Shown: one piece after another, positions 42,928 through 52,803 of the stretch
Layout: every line of letters starts with the position of its first letter
Position numbering within the stretch: position 1 is the stretch's first letter
From: Paulinella micropora
Taxonomy: Eukaryota > Cercozoa > Imbricatea > Euglyphida
Direction of reading: 5' to 3'
NCBI GenBank assembly: GCA_009731375.1
Contig: BJOX01000004.1
Coordinates: 786,481 to 850,480 of the forward strand
Length of the DNA stretch: 64,000 bases
Position numbers and translations under genes: made by a program
The notes under the pieces: model-generated
Told to the model about the DNA's origin: nothing
Seen by the model: only the letters and a program-made list of their open reading frames with translations
The model's database searches: none

Positions 42928-43106
42928 GAATTTCACTTCTATCTGTCTTCGACAGATTTCTTTTTTATTCTCAAACATCGTAAACAGACAAAAAAAAATT
43001 AAAAATGGGGACGATGTTTATCAACAAACGAGAATGAGCGTTATGTTGAATTTTCATTTAATCATTTAAAACTCAACATTGAATGAAAGTGTAGTTGATA
43101 AATATC
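42919..43106. repeat. Modular palindromic repeat, copy 5
   Basis: 188 bp: GATATTT, arm GAGAATTTCACTTC...(ATCTGTCTTCGACAGAT)...ATTCTC, AAACATCGT, spacer with poly-A, ACGATGTTT, long arm ATCAACAAACGAGAATGAGC...AGTGTAGTTGAT, AAATATC. The right end supplies the stop codon (TCA on plus) of the membrane-protein gene at 43105. Confidence 0.75.
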
Positions 43107-43461
43107 ACTTTTTACTTGAAGAAGGCGATGGAAGGCAAATTCCTATGAGTAAAGTCAAAATTCCGACATAAGTATTAGCAACCTCACAAGGTAAGTTCTT
43201 TTCAGATAGCCTCACGATCCAAAGGGTTATAATGGCAATAATGGTACCCATTTGAAATAAGTATTTAATAAGTCTGCTGTCGGTTGGCTTATTTTTTATA
43301 CAACAACAATTCCAGTTATCTTCCAATTCGTGCTCTATTTTTTTTTCCTCAGTCTTTAGTTCTACTTCAAGAACACGAGACTTTAATTCGGGAGTTAGTT
43401 CGCCATCCATATCCATAATAGGCGGTGGTCTGTGAAATCTAGTTGTGTTATTGTTGGGCAT
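43105..43461 (-). CDS. Membrane protein with two transmembrane segments, intact
   Basis: 118 residues. N-terminal Pro-rich start (MPNNNTTRFHRPPPIMDMDG), a charged helix ELTPELKSRVLEVELKTEEK, the ELEDNWNCCCIKNKPTD motif, then transmembrane segments in YLFQMGTIIAIITLWIV and TYVGILTLLIGI. It overlaps the fibre gene start region by 14 bp. Its last residues come from sequence next to the palindromic repeat. The homolog in A is frameshifted. Possibly an inner-membrane or entry-associated virion protein; family not recognised. Confidence 0.65.
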   Translation of the reverse strand: MPNNNTTRFHRPPPIMDMDGELTPELKSRVLEVELKTEEKKIEHELEDNWNCCCIKNKPTDSRLIKYLFQMGTIIAIITLWIVRLSEKNLPCEVANTYVGILTLLIGICLPSPSSSKK

Positions 43462-46400
43462 TAGGAGGAAGCGCGACTGCTCGTATTTCTGCCAATTGAT
43501 TTGCTTGGTTTTGTAATATATTAAGTAAAGTTTTATTTTCTTTTTCTAAATTAACTACCTTTTCCGTTAAATGTTGAAAAGCACTGACCAATGTCGGAAT
43601 AAAACTAGTATATGTTATACCTTCAAGATTTCCATTTCCATCATCCGCTTTCATTCCACTTTCAGATACAAATTCAGGAAATATTTTTCTTACTTCGTCC
43701 GCAATAAATCCGTGGTTCTTTTGTTCTTTCTTTTCGTCTGATTTCAAATAATATGAACAACAATTTATTTCCATTAGTTTCTCGCAACAATCCCCGCAGT
43801 CCAATCTTTTAATATCTGATTTTAGCCTCCTGTCCGATGAGTATGTCCAAGCACCATTAAGTGGAACATAATTATAAGCACCAGAAGGCTCACCCGTAGA
43901 GTTTGAAGTAGTCCAAGCATGAAGGACACCAGTTGCTGAAACAATTATGTCATAATTTGTATATCCTCCCGATTTAAAAAATATTTGCGGGTCGTAACTA
44001 TATGGACTTGAACTGTTGGGATGATTACATCTCCCGCATTGCTTATGTTCATCGCATCGCTAAATGCTATGCTCCTCCAAGTGATACTCCTGATTTGTAG
44101 TTAAAAGCGAGTTTATCACTCATTTTGTATATTTGAAAGTTTGAGCCTGGGTCGCTTGATTTCCAGCCACCTCCCTCCCAATAACTATCAAAACTTAAAG
44201 CAATATTGTCCTGACTATAATTCAATAATTGGAATGTGGGATAAACTGATGTATGAACGAATGCTTGAATATGTGGGCCATTCGCATTTCCTTCTGTTCC
44301 ATATAATTCTAAGCCACCAGTTGCTCCTACTCCTTTTGTTGAGTTGCCTATGATAATCGGTTTTCCTAGTGCTGTTGTTATTTTATCACTCGTTGTTAAT
44401 GTGGTTGTAGATATACCCGCATTGCTGTTAGTAATCCTTTTGTCCATAAAGTCCCAGTTGAACCATTTAATGACATTAACAATTGTTCATTTGCATTTTC
44501 CCATATAAAACCATTAGTAGCAAGAGTTCCACTTCTAAATCTGATAGCATGAGCGGTAATACTTGTATCAGCCACCGATGTTCTTCCACTTAATGATTTA
44601 GCAACCCCCAGCAGTCGCCATATATATTTCCCAGTTTGAGTCTGCTTCATCCCACATAAATATTCCATAAGCATTTGTCCCGTCATTGCATTTTGAATAG
44701 ATAACTTACATCCTCCATTTGATGTTAATAATCCGCTAGTTGTTAATGTTGTCGTAGTTATTCCTGCGGTTGAAGTAATTGTTCCAGCACTTGTTATGTT
44801 GTTTGAATTCATATCTAAGGCACCATAAAATCGCATACCACCAGCATTGTTAAAACGGACAATGTCAGATGAAGCACTTTTATTATCCAAAAGTTTTGAA
44901 ATATAAAGACCTGCTCCTTTTACATCAAATGCTACATTCGTAATATATAACCTCTTTGGTTCGCGGTTCCACTTGTAGCAGTATTTAGAGTAAATAAGAA
45001 ATATTGATAATCACCTGATGTCTGTGAAAGGAATATATCTCCTCCATTTTGGTTTAATATCCTCGCCCCATTATATGTAATATTTCCACCATTAATGATA
45101 ACTTGATTATTAAAATCAGCCGTTTGTGTTAAAGTTAGATATTTTATCACAGTGCTCGCTCCATTAAATGTTTTACTTCCTGTTATGGTTTGGTCTGTTG
45201 TTAGTTTTACGCAATTCTCATCCAGATATTGCCTATTTACCGCTTCATTCGCATTTTGTGGTGCTCCTAGATTAACAATCCTGCTGCTATTACAATCTAA
45301 GCCAGTAGCATTAAACCACGAAACAATCGTCCCATCAATAATAAAACTTATTTTTTTTTGCTGAAATTTCAAAATTATAATACGTATTTGTTTTCATATC
45401 CAAACTAGCAATAGACCCAATATTACTGGTAGAATTGAAAACAATGAATGTTCCCTTTGTTGTTGAATTTATTGAATTTCCAATTATTTCAACACCACTG
45501 CTATATGTCTTAATTCCGGCTATGGATTGGTTTCCTGAGGTTTTAACTGCCGAAGTATCAAGAACAGAACATCCACACCATCAACAAGATTTACATTTGT
45601 TATATTTTGATTTCCCATATTTAGTCCTCCCGTCATACTAGCAGTGCCGTATAATCTAAGAAAGGGCGAGTTTGTGTTTCTCTATTGTCCAATGCTATAA
45701 ATGAGTAGTTGATTACATGATGCTGTTGTTATAATCACATCACTATGAGTATCAATACTTCCACTCGCCGACACTTTCGCCGTGTTCACATCATGCTCTG
45801 ATAGCCAAGTTGTGATAGACCTGCCATTTGGTTGATTTACATTTGTAATGTTTTGACTTTTCATATCAAGACCAGCACTCGCATTTATTATACTGCTAAA
45901 TGTTTTAATTCCTCCTATGGTTTGGTCTCCTGTTAGTTTAACCACAGAACCATCAACTGCGAGATTAGCTAGATTAATTCCATTATATGTAGAAGCCCCA
46001 GAAATAGCTTAACCACCCATATTTAGTCCTCCCGTCATACTGGCTGTGCCGTCTAATCTCAGAAAGGGTGAAGCAGTGTTTCTCCATTTGCCTGTGTTAT
46101 ACATAAGCAGTTGATTATCTGCTGGGAAGCCTGTTATTGTCACATCGCTATGTGAGTCTATACTTCCAGCTGTTGAAACTTTATCATTATTATCACTATG
46201 CTCAAATATCCATTCATCAACATCTTTTGTATTTAGTAAATTAACTCCTGTTATATTCTTCCGTCCCATACTAATGTTGCCAAATTCATCAACATTTATC
46301 GGAAAGGTTTTATTTACCCAGTTTATTGAATTATATGTTAGATAACTATTAGTGGCTATTGGTGCGGTTATGACTACATCTGAAAGTGTATCAATTGAAC

Positions 46401-46952
46401 CGAGGGTGGTATTCCTCCATTTACCATCTACATCGTTGTATGTTAAGTATTGACCGACCACTGGTGCAGATATGTTAGTGTCAATCAGATTGTATAGACT
46501 GGTTTGGTGCGTATTGGATGTATTAGAGCGGTGTTGAGTTGAGGCTTTGACTTCGTCGTTGTCCCTTACTCGTCGCTCTGTATAGTATAAATTTTTTCCT
46601 TCTTTGATGTCAGTTGTTGATTTTAAAGCGAGACGTGTGTCAAGCGGTTATCAGTCCAATAATAATTAAGTCCTTCTTTTAGGTCAGTTGTTGATTTTAA
46701 AGCGAGACGTGTGTCAAAACGGTTATCAGTCCAATAATAATTAAGTCCTTCTTTTAGGTCAGTTGTGCTTTTGGTAGCCAGTCGTGTATCGAATCGCACA
46801 TCGGTAAAATAAAGATTTACGGGGTCGGCATCTTCTGGCACTCTGTCTGTGTTTAAACCGACTATGTTTGCGTTGGTTAAATCTAAGTTAAGTATGTTTA
46901 GACTATCGACTGCCAACTCATTAAGGCCAAGTAATGATTTATATTGCGACAT
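43448..46952 (-). pseudogene. Tail-fibre-like protein with S74 chaperone, Polinton B
   Basis: It starts MSQYKSLLGLNELAVDSL at 46952. The head region repeats a KSTTDLKEGLNYYWTDNRFD unit, duplicated relative to A. The shaft keeps KLTGDQTIGGIKTF and KLTTDQTITGSKTF motifs. The chaperone at the end is well preserved (SSDRRLKSDI at about 43850, then GFIADEVRKIFPEFVSE and a coiled coil). At least eight frames are needed, with frameshifts at about 46625, 46010, 45690, 45400, 44930, 44400, 44070 and 43805, plus missing segments. Not functional. Confidence 0.8.
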
Positions 46953-47029
46953 TATATTAATTAATTATAAAAAAATTAATTTTATTTTTGTTAAATTATA
47001 GCAACAAAGATTAAAAACATATCTAAATT

Positions 47030-47574
47030 ATGCCGTCAAAGGAAGCATCAAAGGAAAATTGGAAGAAGGCTGTTCAAGCAAATAGAGAAAATGCTGAACG
47101 GCGAAAGGACGAATAGGCTCGCGAACGGCTCCGCAAGAAGGGGGAACTGAAAAATAAGACAATAGATGAAATAATTGAAACTGGTGCTGAGTTAAGTGTT
47201 GCTAAGGAAATACTGGCAAAACCCGAAATCGTAGAAGACGAAAGCGACAGCGACAGCGGAATTGATATGTCTGAGGTTATTGCTAATCATATGCTTAGAA
47301 AGATAAAAAAGAATGCTAAAAACCTAAGAAGAAAACCGCAAAGAAAGCACCATAACCCAAGAAGCCAGAGAATGACAGCGAAGAAGAAGAAGAAAGTGAG
47401 AGTGAAGAAAGTGAAGATTATGAAACAACAGGCGGAAAACAGCGAGGCGGCAAAAAACGAAGTGAAAAAATATCAGTCAATGTATATAACAATACACCAA
47501 AGAGTAAAGAAAAAAGTCAAGAGGCAGATAAAGTATTTCTTAAATTTAATGGACAACAAACATACGACTGCTAA
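47030..47574 (+). pseudogene. Acidic protein upstream of integrase, Polinton B
   Basis: It starts MPSKEASKENWKKAVQ, has an in-frame TAG (about 47116-47118), then EIIETGAELSVAKEIL, an acidic DESDSDSG block and, after a frameshift at about 47330, EESEDYETTGGKQRGGKK and the conserved KISVNVYN...KVFLKF end. Its 3' end overlaps the integrase start. In A the two genes are separated by a palindromic repeat. Confidence 0.55.
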
Positions 47575-48556
47575 TATTAATGCACAGGATAAGAATACGC
47601 AACTAGAAGATACTCCAAAAGGCGAACCAACAGAGGAAGAAAAAAAAAGATACAGCACAGGAAATATTTCGGCAGACAAAGCCCAGAACAAGGGGCACAA
47701 CAATATGGGCAGATAAGTTTTAGATATGGTAAATATTGATTTAATGGATATGACAAAAGTCGCAACAAAAAATAAAAATTATAATTTTGCTTTGATTTGG
47801 ATTGATATTCATAGTCGGTATGCTTATGCAGTCCAGTTAAAAGATAAGTTTTCAACTACGGTCTTAGAAGCACTCAAAAAACTACCAAAGCCCAAGGCAT
47901 TTATCTCAGACAGCGGTGGTGAATTTAAGGGAGCGGTTGGAGAATGGATGGATAATAATGGCATTAATCATTTTAAGGTTGAAGTGGGAGACCATAATTC
48001 ATTAGGTATTGTTGATAGATTTGTAAGAACTCTACGAGAACAACTCCATGTTATATGGGCTTATAATGGCAACTTTGATTGGATAAATTACATTGAAGAT
48101 GTTGTTTATTATTATAACAAAAAGAAACACTTAACAATTAAAGCCTCACCGATTGAAGTATTTAACGGCGCTGATACTAACAAGCAAGAACATTATGTGG
48201 ATAAGAATTTATTTGATTTCAAAGAGGGAGACAAAGTTAGAAAACTTAACAAAAAACATATACTAGAAAAGGGCGGTAAGACTTGGAGCAAACAAATATA
48301 TAAAGTAAAAGGCCGTAGGGGCTACCGGATTATATTAACAAATGATGATATAGTACCGCCCCGACACTTATTAAAGACCGAGGCCGCCGAAGAGGAACCA
48401 GACAACACAAAAGACGAACCGGATATTAATAAATAATTAAAAAAATTAATACAGGAAAATCAAACAAAGCATTTACTGAATAGAGAACAAATTGACTACT
48501 CAAATGTGCGTACGAGTGCCAGAGTCCGAAGGAAGAAGGAGGTGCTGGATTTGTAG
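47549..48556 (+). pseudogene. Polinton retroviral-type integrase of element B
   Basis: MDNKHTTAN start, charged N-terminus, an in-frame TAA at 47714-47716, then NIDLMDMTKVATK (first Asp), WIDIHSRYAYAV, SDSGGEFKGAVGEW (second Asp), and GIVDRFVRTLREQL (Asp at the third catalytic position, as in A). A C-terminal segment follows (IYKVKGRRGYRIILTNDDI). A second in-frame TAA at 48434-48436 is followed in the same frame by a conserved tail ending ARVRRKKEVLDL. Only two stops break an otherwise complete integrase, the best-preserved large gene of B. Confidence 0.9.
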
Positions 48557-48557
48557 T

Positions 48558-49024
48558 TTATTTTCGTTTGTCATCACATAACTTGGTAATGTAAGGCACC
48601 ATATCCAGAATGTAATAGTTTTTAAGTGCCGACCACGAATGAAACACTCTCACAATGTTATCGACACCTATTGCGACAAAGTACAAATCTGGATCGCCGG
48701 GGCCTATCATTTCGATTGCTTTTACACGAGTTGTATCATTGGCGTCTGCTGCATCATTATGACGTTTGGCTTTTTGTGGTCGCTAACAAAAGAAACATAG
48801 CACTCCTTTCCTTCCCTACATTTTGAAGGAGATTTGGCTTTGGAATTTTTCGGCCTAACCAAGTCAAACGGATTTTCCGCATTGCCCTGCTTTCCTTCGA
48901 CCAAGGCCTGATGCTTCTGGTCTGCTGGGACAGTAGGTGCAGGCTCAGTAGGTGCAGGCTCAGTAGGTGCAGGCTCAGACACAGGCTCAGGAGCGGGAGC
49001 GGTGGTCTTCTTCTTCGGTGGCAT
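48558..49024 (-). pseudogene. Unrecognised gene near right end of B, frameshifted
   Basis: It starts MPPKKKTTAPAPEPVSEP with three PAPTE repeats, then NPFDLVRPKNSKAKSPSK and CREGKECYVSFVSDHKK. A one-base shift at about 48755 leads to a frame reading VKAIEMIGPGDPDLYFVAIG and ending ITKLCDDKRK at 48558. Position and the Pro/Ala-rich start match the gene at 30565-31250 of A. Function unknown. A 12-bp inverted repeat lies 4 bp upstream of the ATG. Confidence 0.5.
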
Positions 49025-49027
49025 CGC

Positions 49028-49069
49028 CTACCCACACATCAAAAAAGCACAAAACACATGTGTGGGTAG
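49028..49069. promoter_or_regulatory. 12-bp inverted repeat upstream of 48558-49024 gene
   Basis: CTACCCACACAT (49028-49039) and ATGTGTGGGTAG (49058-49069) are perfect reverse complements around an 18-bp A-rich loop, directly 5' of the ATG on the minus strand. Possible operator or RNA hairpin. Confidence 0.5.
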
Positions 49070-49137
49070 TGCCTGGAAGCAGTTCAATGTATTCTAATGA
49101 TGTATTCTAATCCTTTGTTTTGGAGGTAGAGTCATTA

Positions 49138-49154
49138 TTTTGGACTACCCAAAA
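49138..49154. promoter_or_regulatory. Variant of the TTTTTGACTAC palindrome
   Basis: TTTTGGACTACCCAAAA has arms TTTTGG/CCAAAA around ACTAC. Compared with the copies at 18434 and 32361, both arms have changed together, so the dyad is preserved. Confidence 0.4.
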
Positions 49155-49270
49155 CAACATTGCTTTTTTACTAATAAAAAATAATTATATCGTCTTGTGT
49201 GAGTGTGTGCCGTGTTGATTGAGGAGAGGTGAGCGGGTAGGCAGACACCACACAACACAATCAAGACAAC

Positions 49271-49720
49271 TCAGTTATTTTGAATTCTCTTTTGATATGT
49301 ATTCCATTCAAATAATACATCTTCAAAAGATTTTCCATTTTCAATCAAATTTCTTGCATACTCTTCTTCGTTTAAAGATAATATCTGTTTCTTTGCTAGA
49401 AGCCAACTATCAAGCAATTTCATTTCTTTCTTTTTATTATCTTCATTTCTCTTTCTCTTTCGTTTTGCTTTATTTATTTTTTCCTTCCTTTTATTGTTCT
49501 CTTTAATAACTTCCAATCTTTCGTCAACTGAATTTAAGCGAGAGTATAGTTCATCTATTATGTTTTCTATTTCACTTTTTTTATTCTTATGTATTTCAAT
49601 TTTATCTTCAATCATTCTCTTATCTCTTTTGACTACTGATTCTGATTTGTCTTCATAATATTCATCCCAATCCTTAGTCTCCTCCCTACTCGCTTCATCA
49701 ACACTCTCGCTGTTACTCAT
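49271..49720 (-). CDS. Coiled-coil protein near right end of B
   Basis: 149 residues, intact. Acidic start MSNSESVDEASREETKDWDE, then a long Lys/Glu helix and a C-terminal part (KKEMKLLDSWLLAKKQI, EEEYARNLIENGKSFEDV, WNTYQKRIQNN) that aligns with the C-terminal half of the A gene at 31512-31976. Its orientation relative to the integrase is opposite to A. Function unknown. Confidence 0.65.
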   Translation of the reverse strand: MSNSESVDEASREETKDWDEYYEDKSESVVKRDKRMIEDKIEIHKNKKSEIENIIDELYSRLNSVDERLEVIKENNKRKEKINKAKRKRKRNEDNKKKEMKLLDSWLLAKKQILSLNEEEYARNLIENGKSFEDVLFEWNTYQKRIQNN

Positions 49721-49933
49721 CTCTTTGAAGGAATGAAGAAAGCCAAAAATGACAAGAAATGCGAAAACAAAAAAAATTTTTCTGTTAGGTGCGTGAGCGG
49801 TTTCTTCTTCCTTTTATTCGTGATTTGATATTTTATTTTTCCTTTTTCATCGGTTGCTCCTACTTCACCTTTTTTCCAGATGTTCTCTCAAGTCGGATGT
49901 GTATATTTTTATGAGTGTGCTTGTTGCCAAAGT
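49721..49933. other. Non-coding stretch before the right end of B
   Basis: AT-rich sequence with no supported gene. It leads into the tRNA-like hairpin. Confidence 0.5.
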
Positions 49934-50041
49934 GTTGTGACGAAGTTGTCATAGACGAATGGGAAGGGTGCTCACTCTAGGTTTTCCTGTGTCGCTGGTT
50001 CAATTCCCACTCGTTATTGAATGACACTTCGTTACGTTTTT
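49934..50041 (+). ncRNA. Candidate tRNA-like hairpin with Pol III B box
   Basis: GTGACGAAGTTGTCAT (from 49937) pairs with ATGACACTTCGTTAC (about 50020-50035) with one mismatch and one bulge. Inside it, ACGAATGGG pairs with CCCACTCGT. The loop side contains GGTTCAATTCC (49997-50007), a classic RNA polymerase III B box, and a T run follows at 50036-50041. A convincing A box and cloverleaf are missing, so it is not an ordinary tRNA. It lies just inside the right inverted repeat of B. Confidence 0.4.
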
Positions 50042-50056
50042 TATTTTTTATTATTA

Positions 50057-50303
50057 TTTTATTTACCAACTTTCAATACAGAGCACATTTTTTTTTTTGG
50101 AAAAAGATAAAGGGGCTCAGCACACCGAGAAAGAATAAGAAAAGGGGGATAAGGAAGCCTAGTATTAATAGTTTGAGAAAAAGTGTGATTTTCTAGTTTT
50201 GCTAGTTTTTGTTGATTAATAGGAGAGCGAAATATGGTGAAATGGGCTAAATTTATTTGTATGAATATAAAGATAAGTGTGCTATAGTAATACCTATAGT
50301 AGT
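50057..50303. repeat. Right terminal inverted repeat of outer Polinton
   Basis: Reverse complement of 10858-11102 with scattered mismatches. It ends GTAATACCTATAGTAGT. Confidence 0.95.
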
Positions 50304-50309
50304 CGCTGG
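50304..50309. repeat. Right target-site duplication of outer Polinton (CGCTGG)
   Basis: Direct copy of 10852-10857. Confidence 0.95.
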
Positions 50310-50609
50310 CATCTTTCCTTGGACGAATCCTCCAAGACGGCACACCGACCCCGAAACTGGGAAAAGCTGTTGACATCTCCAGCCGTAGATTGCCTCTTCC
50401 GGCTTCCCAGGTGACACTATTTGACTCCCAGGAACCAGGGATTGTCGTCAGATGCTTTTCTTAAATGTCTGATATTTGTTCACGCAGTTTTCTCTGCGGC
50501 AATCCTCCCTCCCATGTCCTTTTTCATTTCCTTTCCAGTAAAAAAAAAAAAAAAAAATGCAGAAGCATTTCAAGCTGAGCAAGGCTCACAACCCAGTCGG
50601 TAACAAATG
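50310..50609 (-). other. Right flank of the Polinton insertion
   Basis: On the minus strand a short frame starting MSTAFPSFGVGVPSWRIRP at 50376 runs into the insertion site. It stays open through the duplication into the left flank until the N gap, so the Polinton may have interrupted a coding exon or an older element. Upstream is a poly-A/T run (about 50540-50558). No family recognised. Confidence 0.4.
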
Positions 50610-50902
50610 ATTCATCACTTCGGCAGAGGTGATCAGTCTCTTTAGAGTTGAATCATACCGGCGGTTTGTAATACCGGAACCAGGACATTTCCAGGGAACT
50701 TGGGAACACGGATTGTAAGTTTATTCACTTTCAGATTGAACAGTAGCGATACAGGTAATACATAATGGTATTTGGTATGATCAGGACATTTTATAGGTGT
50801 TACATAATGGTATTTGGTATGATTAGAACCTATTCTACACGGAAAGGACACATAACAGTTAAGGATATATGTAGTATGTACCATGTACCATATTTCCCTC
50901 AG
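50610..50902. repeat. Copia segment duplicated at 7784-8308
   Basis: Same segment as 7784-8308 but without the inserted MITE. A 14-bp word (ACATAATGGTATTTGG) occurs twice here and once in the other copy. On its right it continues into copia gag. Confidence 0.85.
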
Positions 50903-51809
50903 GTCTTTCTTTTTCTTCCCACATTTTCCATCTTTCCTTAGATGCTTCGCATCATTCCGAGAAATTTGGTCTTAGTCTGGCCGGGAGATCATAGTGATCC
51001 ACCTTAAATTTATCCCCGAAAGCTGGATGGTCGCGCAGTTTCTTAAAGAGCTTTCTCTTTGCTTCCTCATCGGAAAATGGCGTTCCACGTAAACTTTCAA
51101 GCTGAATTTTCTTTGCGAGAAACTCATTTAGCCAGTCTACATACCTCTCACCTGCCCTTGGCCTCGTTCTCTCAAACTCTTCCTCTAACATGTACCTACC
51201 TGCTCCGGAAACGCATCCCCACTATCTCTTACTGCTATTAACTCTTCAATGTGTCCTTTCGTCTTCTGTGTTCGCAAGAAGTTAGATACGATTGTCTTTG
51301 GAAAAGGCCACAGACAGACATAACTGCAAAGTTTTCATCCTTTCATAATATTTCTTCTCTTTGCGGACAGCTGTCTTTCTTCTTGTATATTGTTTTCTAC
51401 TTAGTCTTTTCCTTTTCCTCGCTTCTTTCTCTTTCCACTCTCTCTTTTGTTCTGCTGTCATTCTATCCCAATTTTCTGGTTGTTTGTGATCTTCTTTCTT
51501 TGTCTGGGGTCTCACTTCCTCTCAGAGAGGTGTCTGACTCTTCATCTTTCTCACTATCACTTATGGGCGAGTTGGGCTCTTCTAAGTCATCTGCCGCCTT
51601 AGCCCTTGCTTCATCGTAAGGAAAATCCTTTTTGGCTTTAGCTGGGTCAGCCAATGCCACAGATACCATCTCTGCCACGTGGACAGATATCCCCTGCATG
51701 TGCTTCTGAAACTTGCTCGACCAAGGCCAAAGCTTTGGTCATCGCCCTCGAATATGGGCATTTGACTCAATACGTGCTTTGGCACACTTGCCTCCTTGTC
51801 AAGGCTCAT
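50903..51809 (-). pseudogene. Copia gag, N-terminal part
   Basis: It starts with an ATG inside the primer-binding site (51809): MSLDKEASVPKHVLSQMPIF with EGDDQSFG, the usual opening of copia gag proteins. Frames then shift through an acidic Ser/Glu/Asp segment (NSPISDSEKDEESDT), a basic segment (EWKEKEARKRKRLSRKQ) and ERYVDWLNEFLAKKIQLESL with FKKLRDHPAFGDKF. Three or more frameshifts. The C-terminal continuation is probably the copy at 7308-7933. Confidence 0.7.
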
Positions 51810-51816
51810 AACCAAA
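51801..51816 (-). promoter_or_regulatory. Copia primer-binding site
   Basis: Read on the minus strand, TTTGGTTATGAGCCTT directly follows the 5' LTR. It resembles the copia-type site complementary to an internal part of initiator tRNA-Met (GGTTATGGGCC type). This identifies 51817-52114 as the 5' LTR. Confidence 0.7.
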
Positions 51817-52114
51817 GGAATCTATCTCTCAAACGCAGAGTTTAGGGAAGCTACCCCGCTAAGGGTAAAGAATAACAGAAGAAAAGACTTTTAATAATTT
51901 TGGGTCACACAAAATGTTATGACCTTAACAGAATGGTAATACTCATTTAATTCTAGGCATTCCAGACTATGATTCGCGAATACTCTAGAAAGTGTCCTTG
52001 TCAGTAATAAAGATATTAATATCTGTCCTGCCTATGAACCTGCCTATGACTAAGACTATCCAAATTACAGATAAATTGACTAGGTTGAGTAACGGTTATT
52101 AATATTACATTACA
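51817..52114 (-). repeat. Copia 5' LTR
   Basis: 298 bp matching 1191-1502. Followed on its 3' side (minus strand) by the primer-binding site and gag. No convincing 5-bp target duplication with the left LTR flank. Confidence 0.85.
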
Positions 52115-52501
52115 ACGATCACGATATTCTATCGGGCCGCAAAACACATTATTTAATAACAAAATGCTTAACTAGAAAACGTGAAAGATCAAAGGACAAA
52201 TCGTTCGACCCTCGCTCCCTTTCTTGCTTAAAGACAATCGTATGCCTTTTGTGAGAACTGCTGTGCTCGCTTCCTAGAAGCGGTTTGGGTGGTCGTCCAC
52301 CTTCATAGAACTGGCAATCGTATGCCGTCAGCCAATACTTTTTCACAAGAGAGTAACCCGGCCCGGCCGGTTCGTTACAGTAACTGATTGCAGACAAATA
52401 CGTAACTAGCGTCCAAATTGTAAAAAATAAGTTGGAAAATATTCAAAAATATATATGAAAAGGGTAAGTAAGACTAACTAGAGTGTAAGTATAGAAGCGA
52501 A

Positions 52502-52803
<302 letters not shown>

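Larger units (their letters stand above)
10858..50303. mobile_element. Outer Polinton/Maverick element (B), split by a nested one
   Basis: It is bounded by ~245-bp inverted repeats and a perfect 6-bp duplication. Without the nested element A and its duplication it measures about 18.6 kb, a normal Polinton size. Its own genes are at 11159-11394 and 32389-49720: polymerase, DUF3820-type genes, virion genes on the minus strand, then integrase. It is badly decayed, with lost polymerase motif A, lost penton and pX genes, a truncated ATPase, a 1.1-kb inversion and many stops, so it is not autonomous. Confidence 0.93.

Noticed and set aside
7784-50902. Reading the 290-bp direct repeats as LTRs of one large retroelement
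   Set aside because: The left copy is in frame with copia gag/pol and the right copy adjoins copia gag; the actual LTRs, with PPT and PBS, lie elsewhere (1191-1502, 51817-52114).
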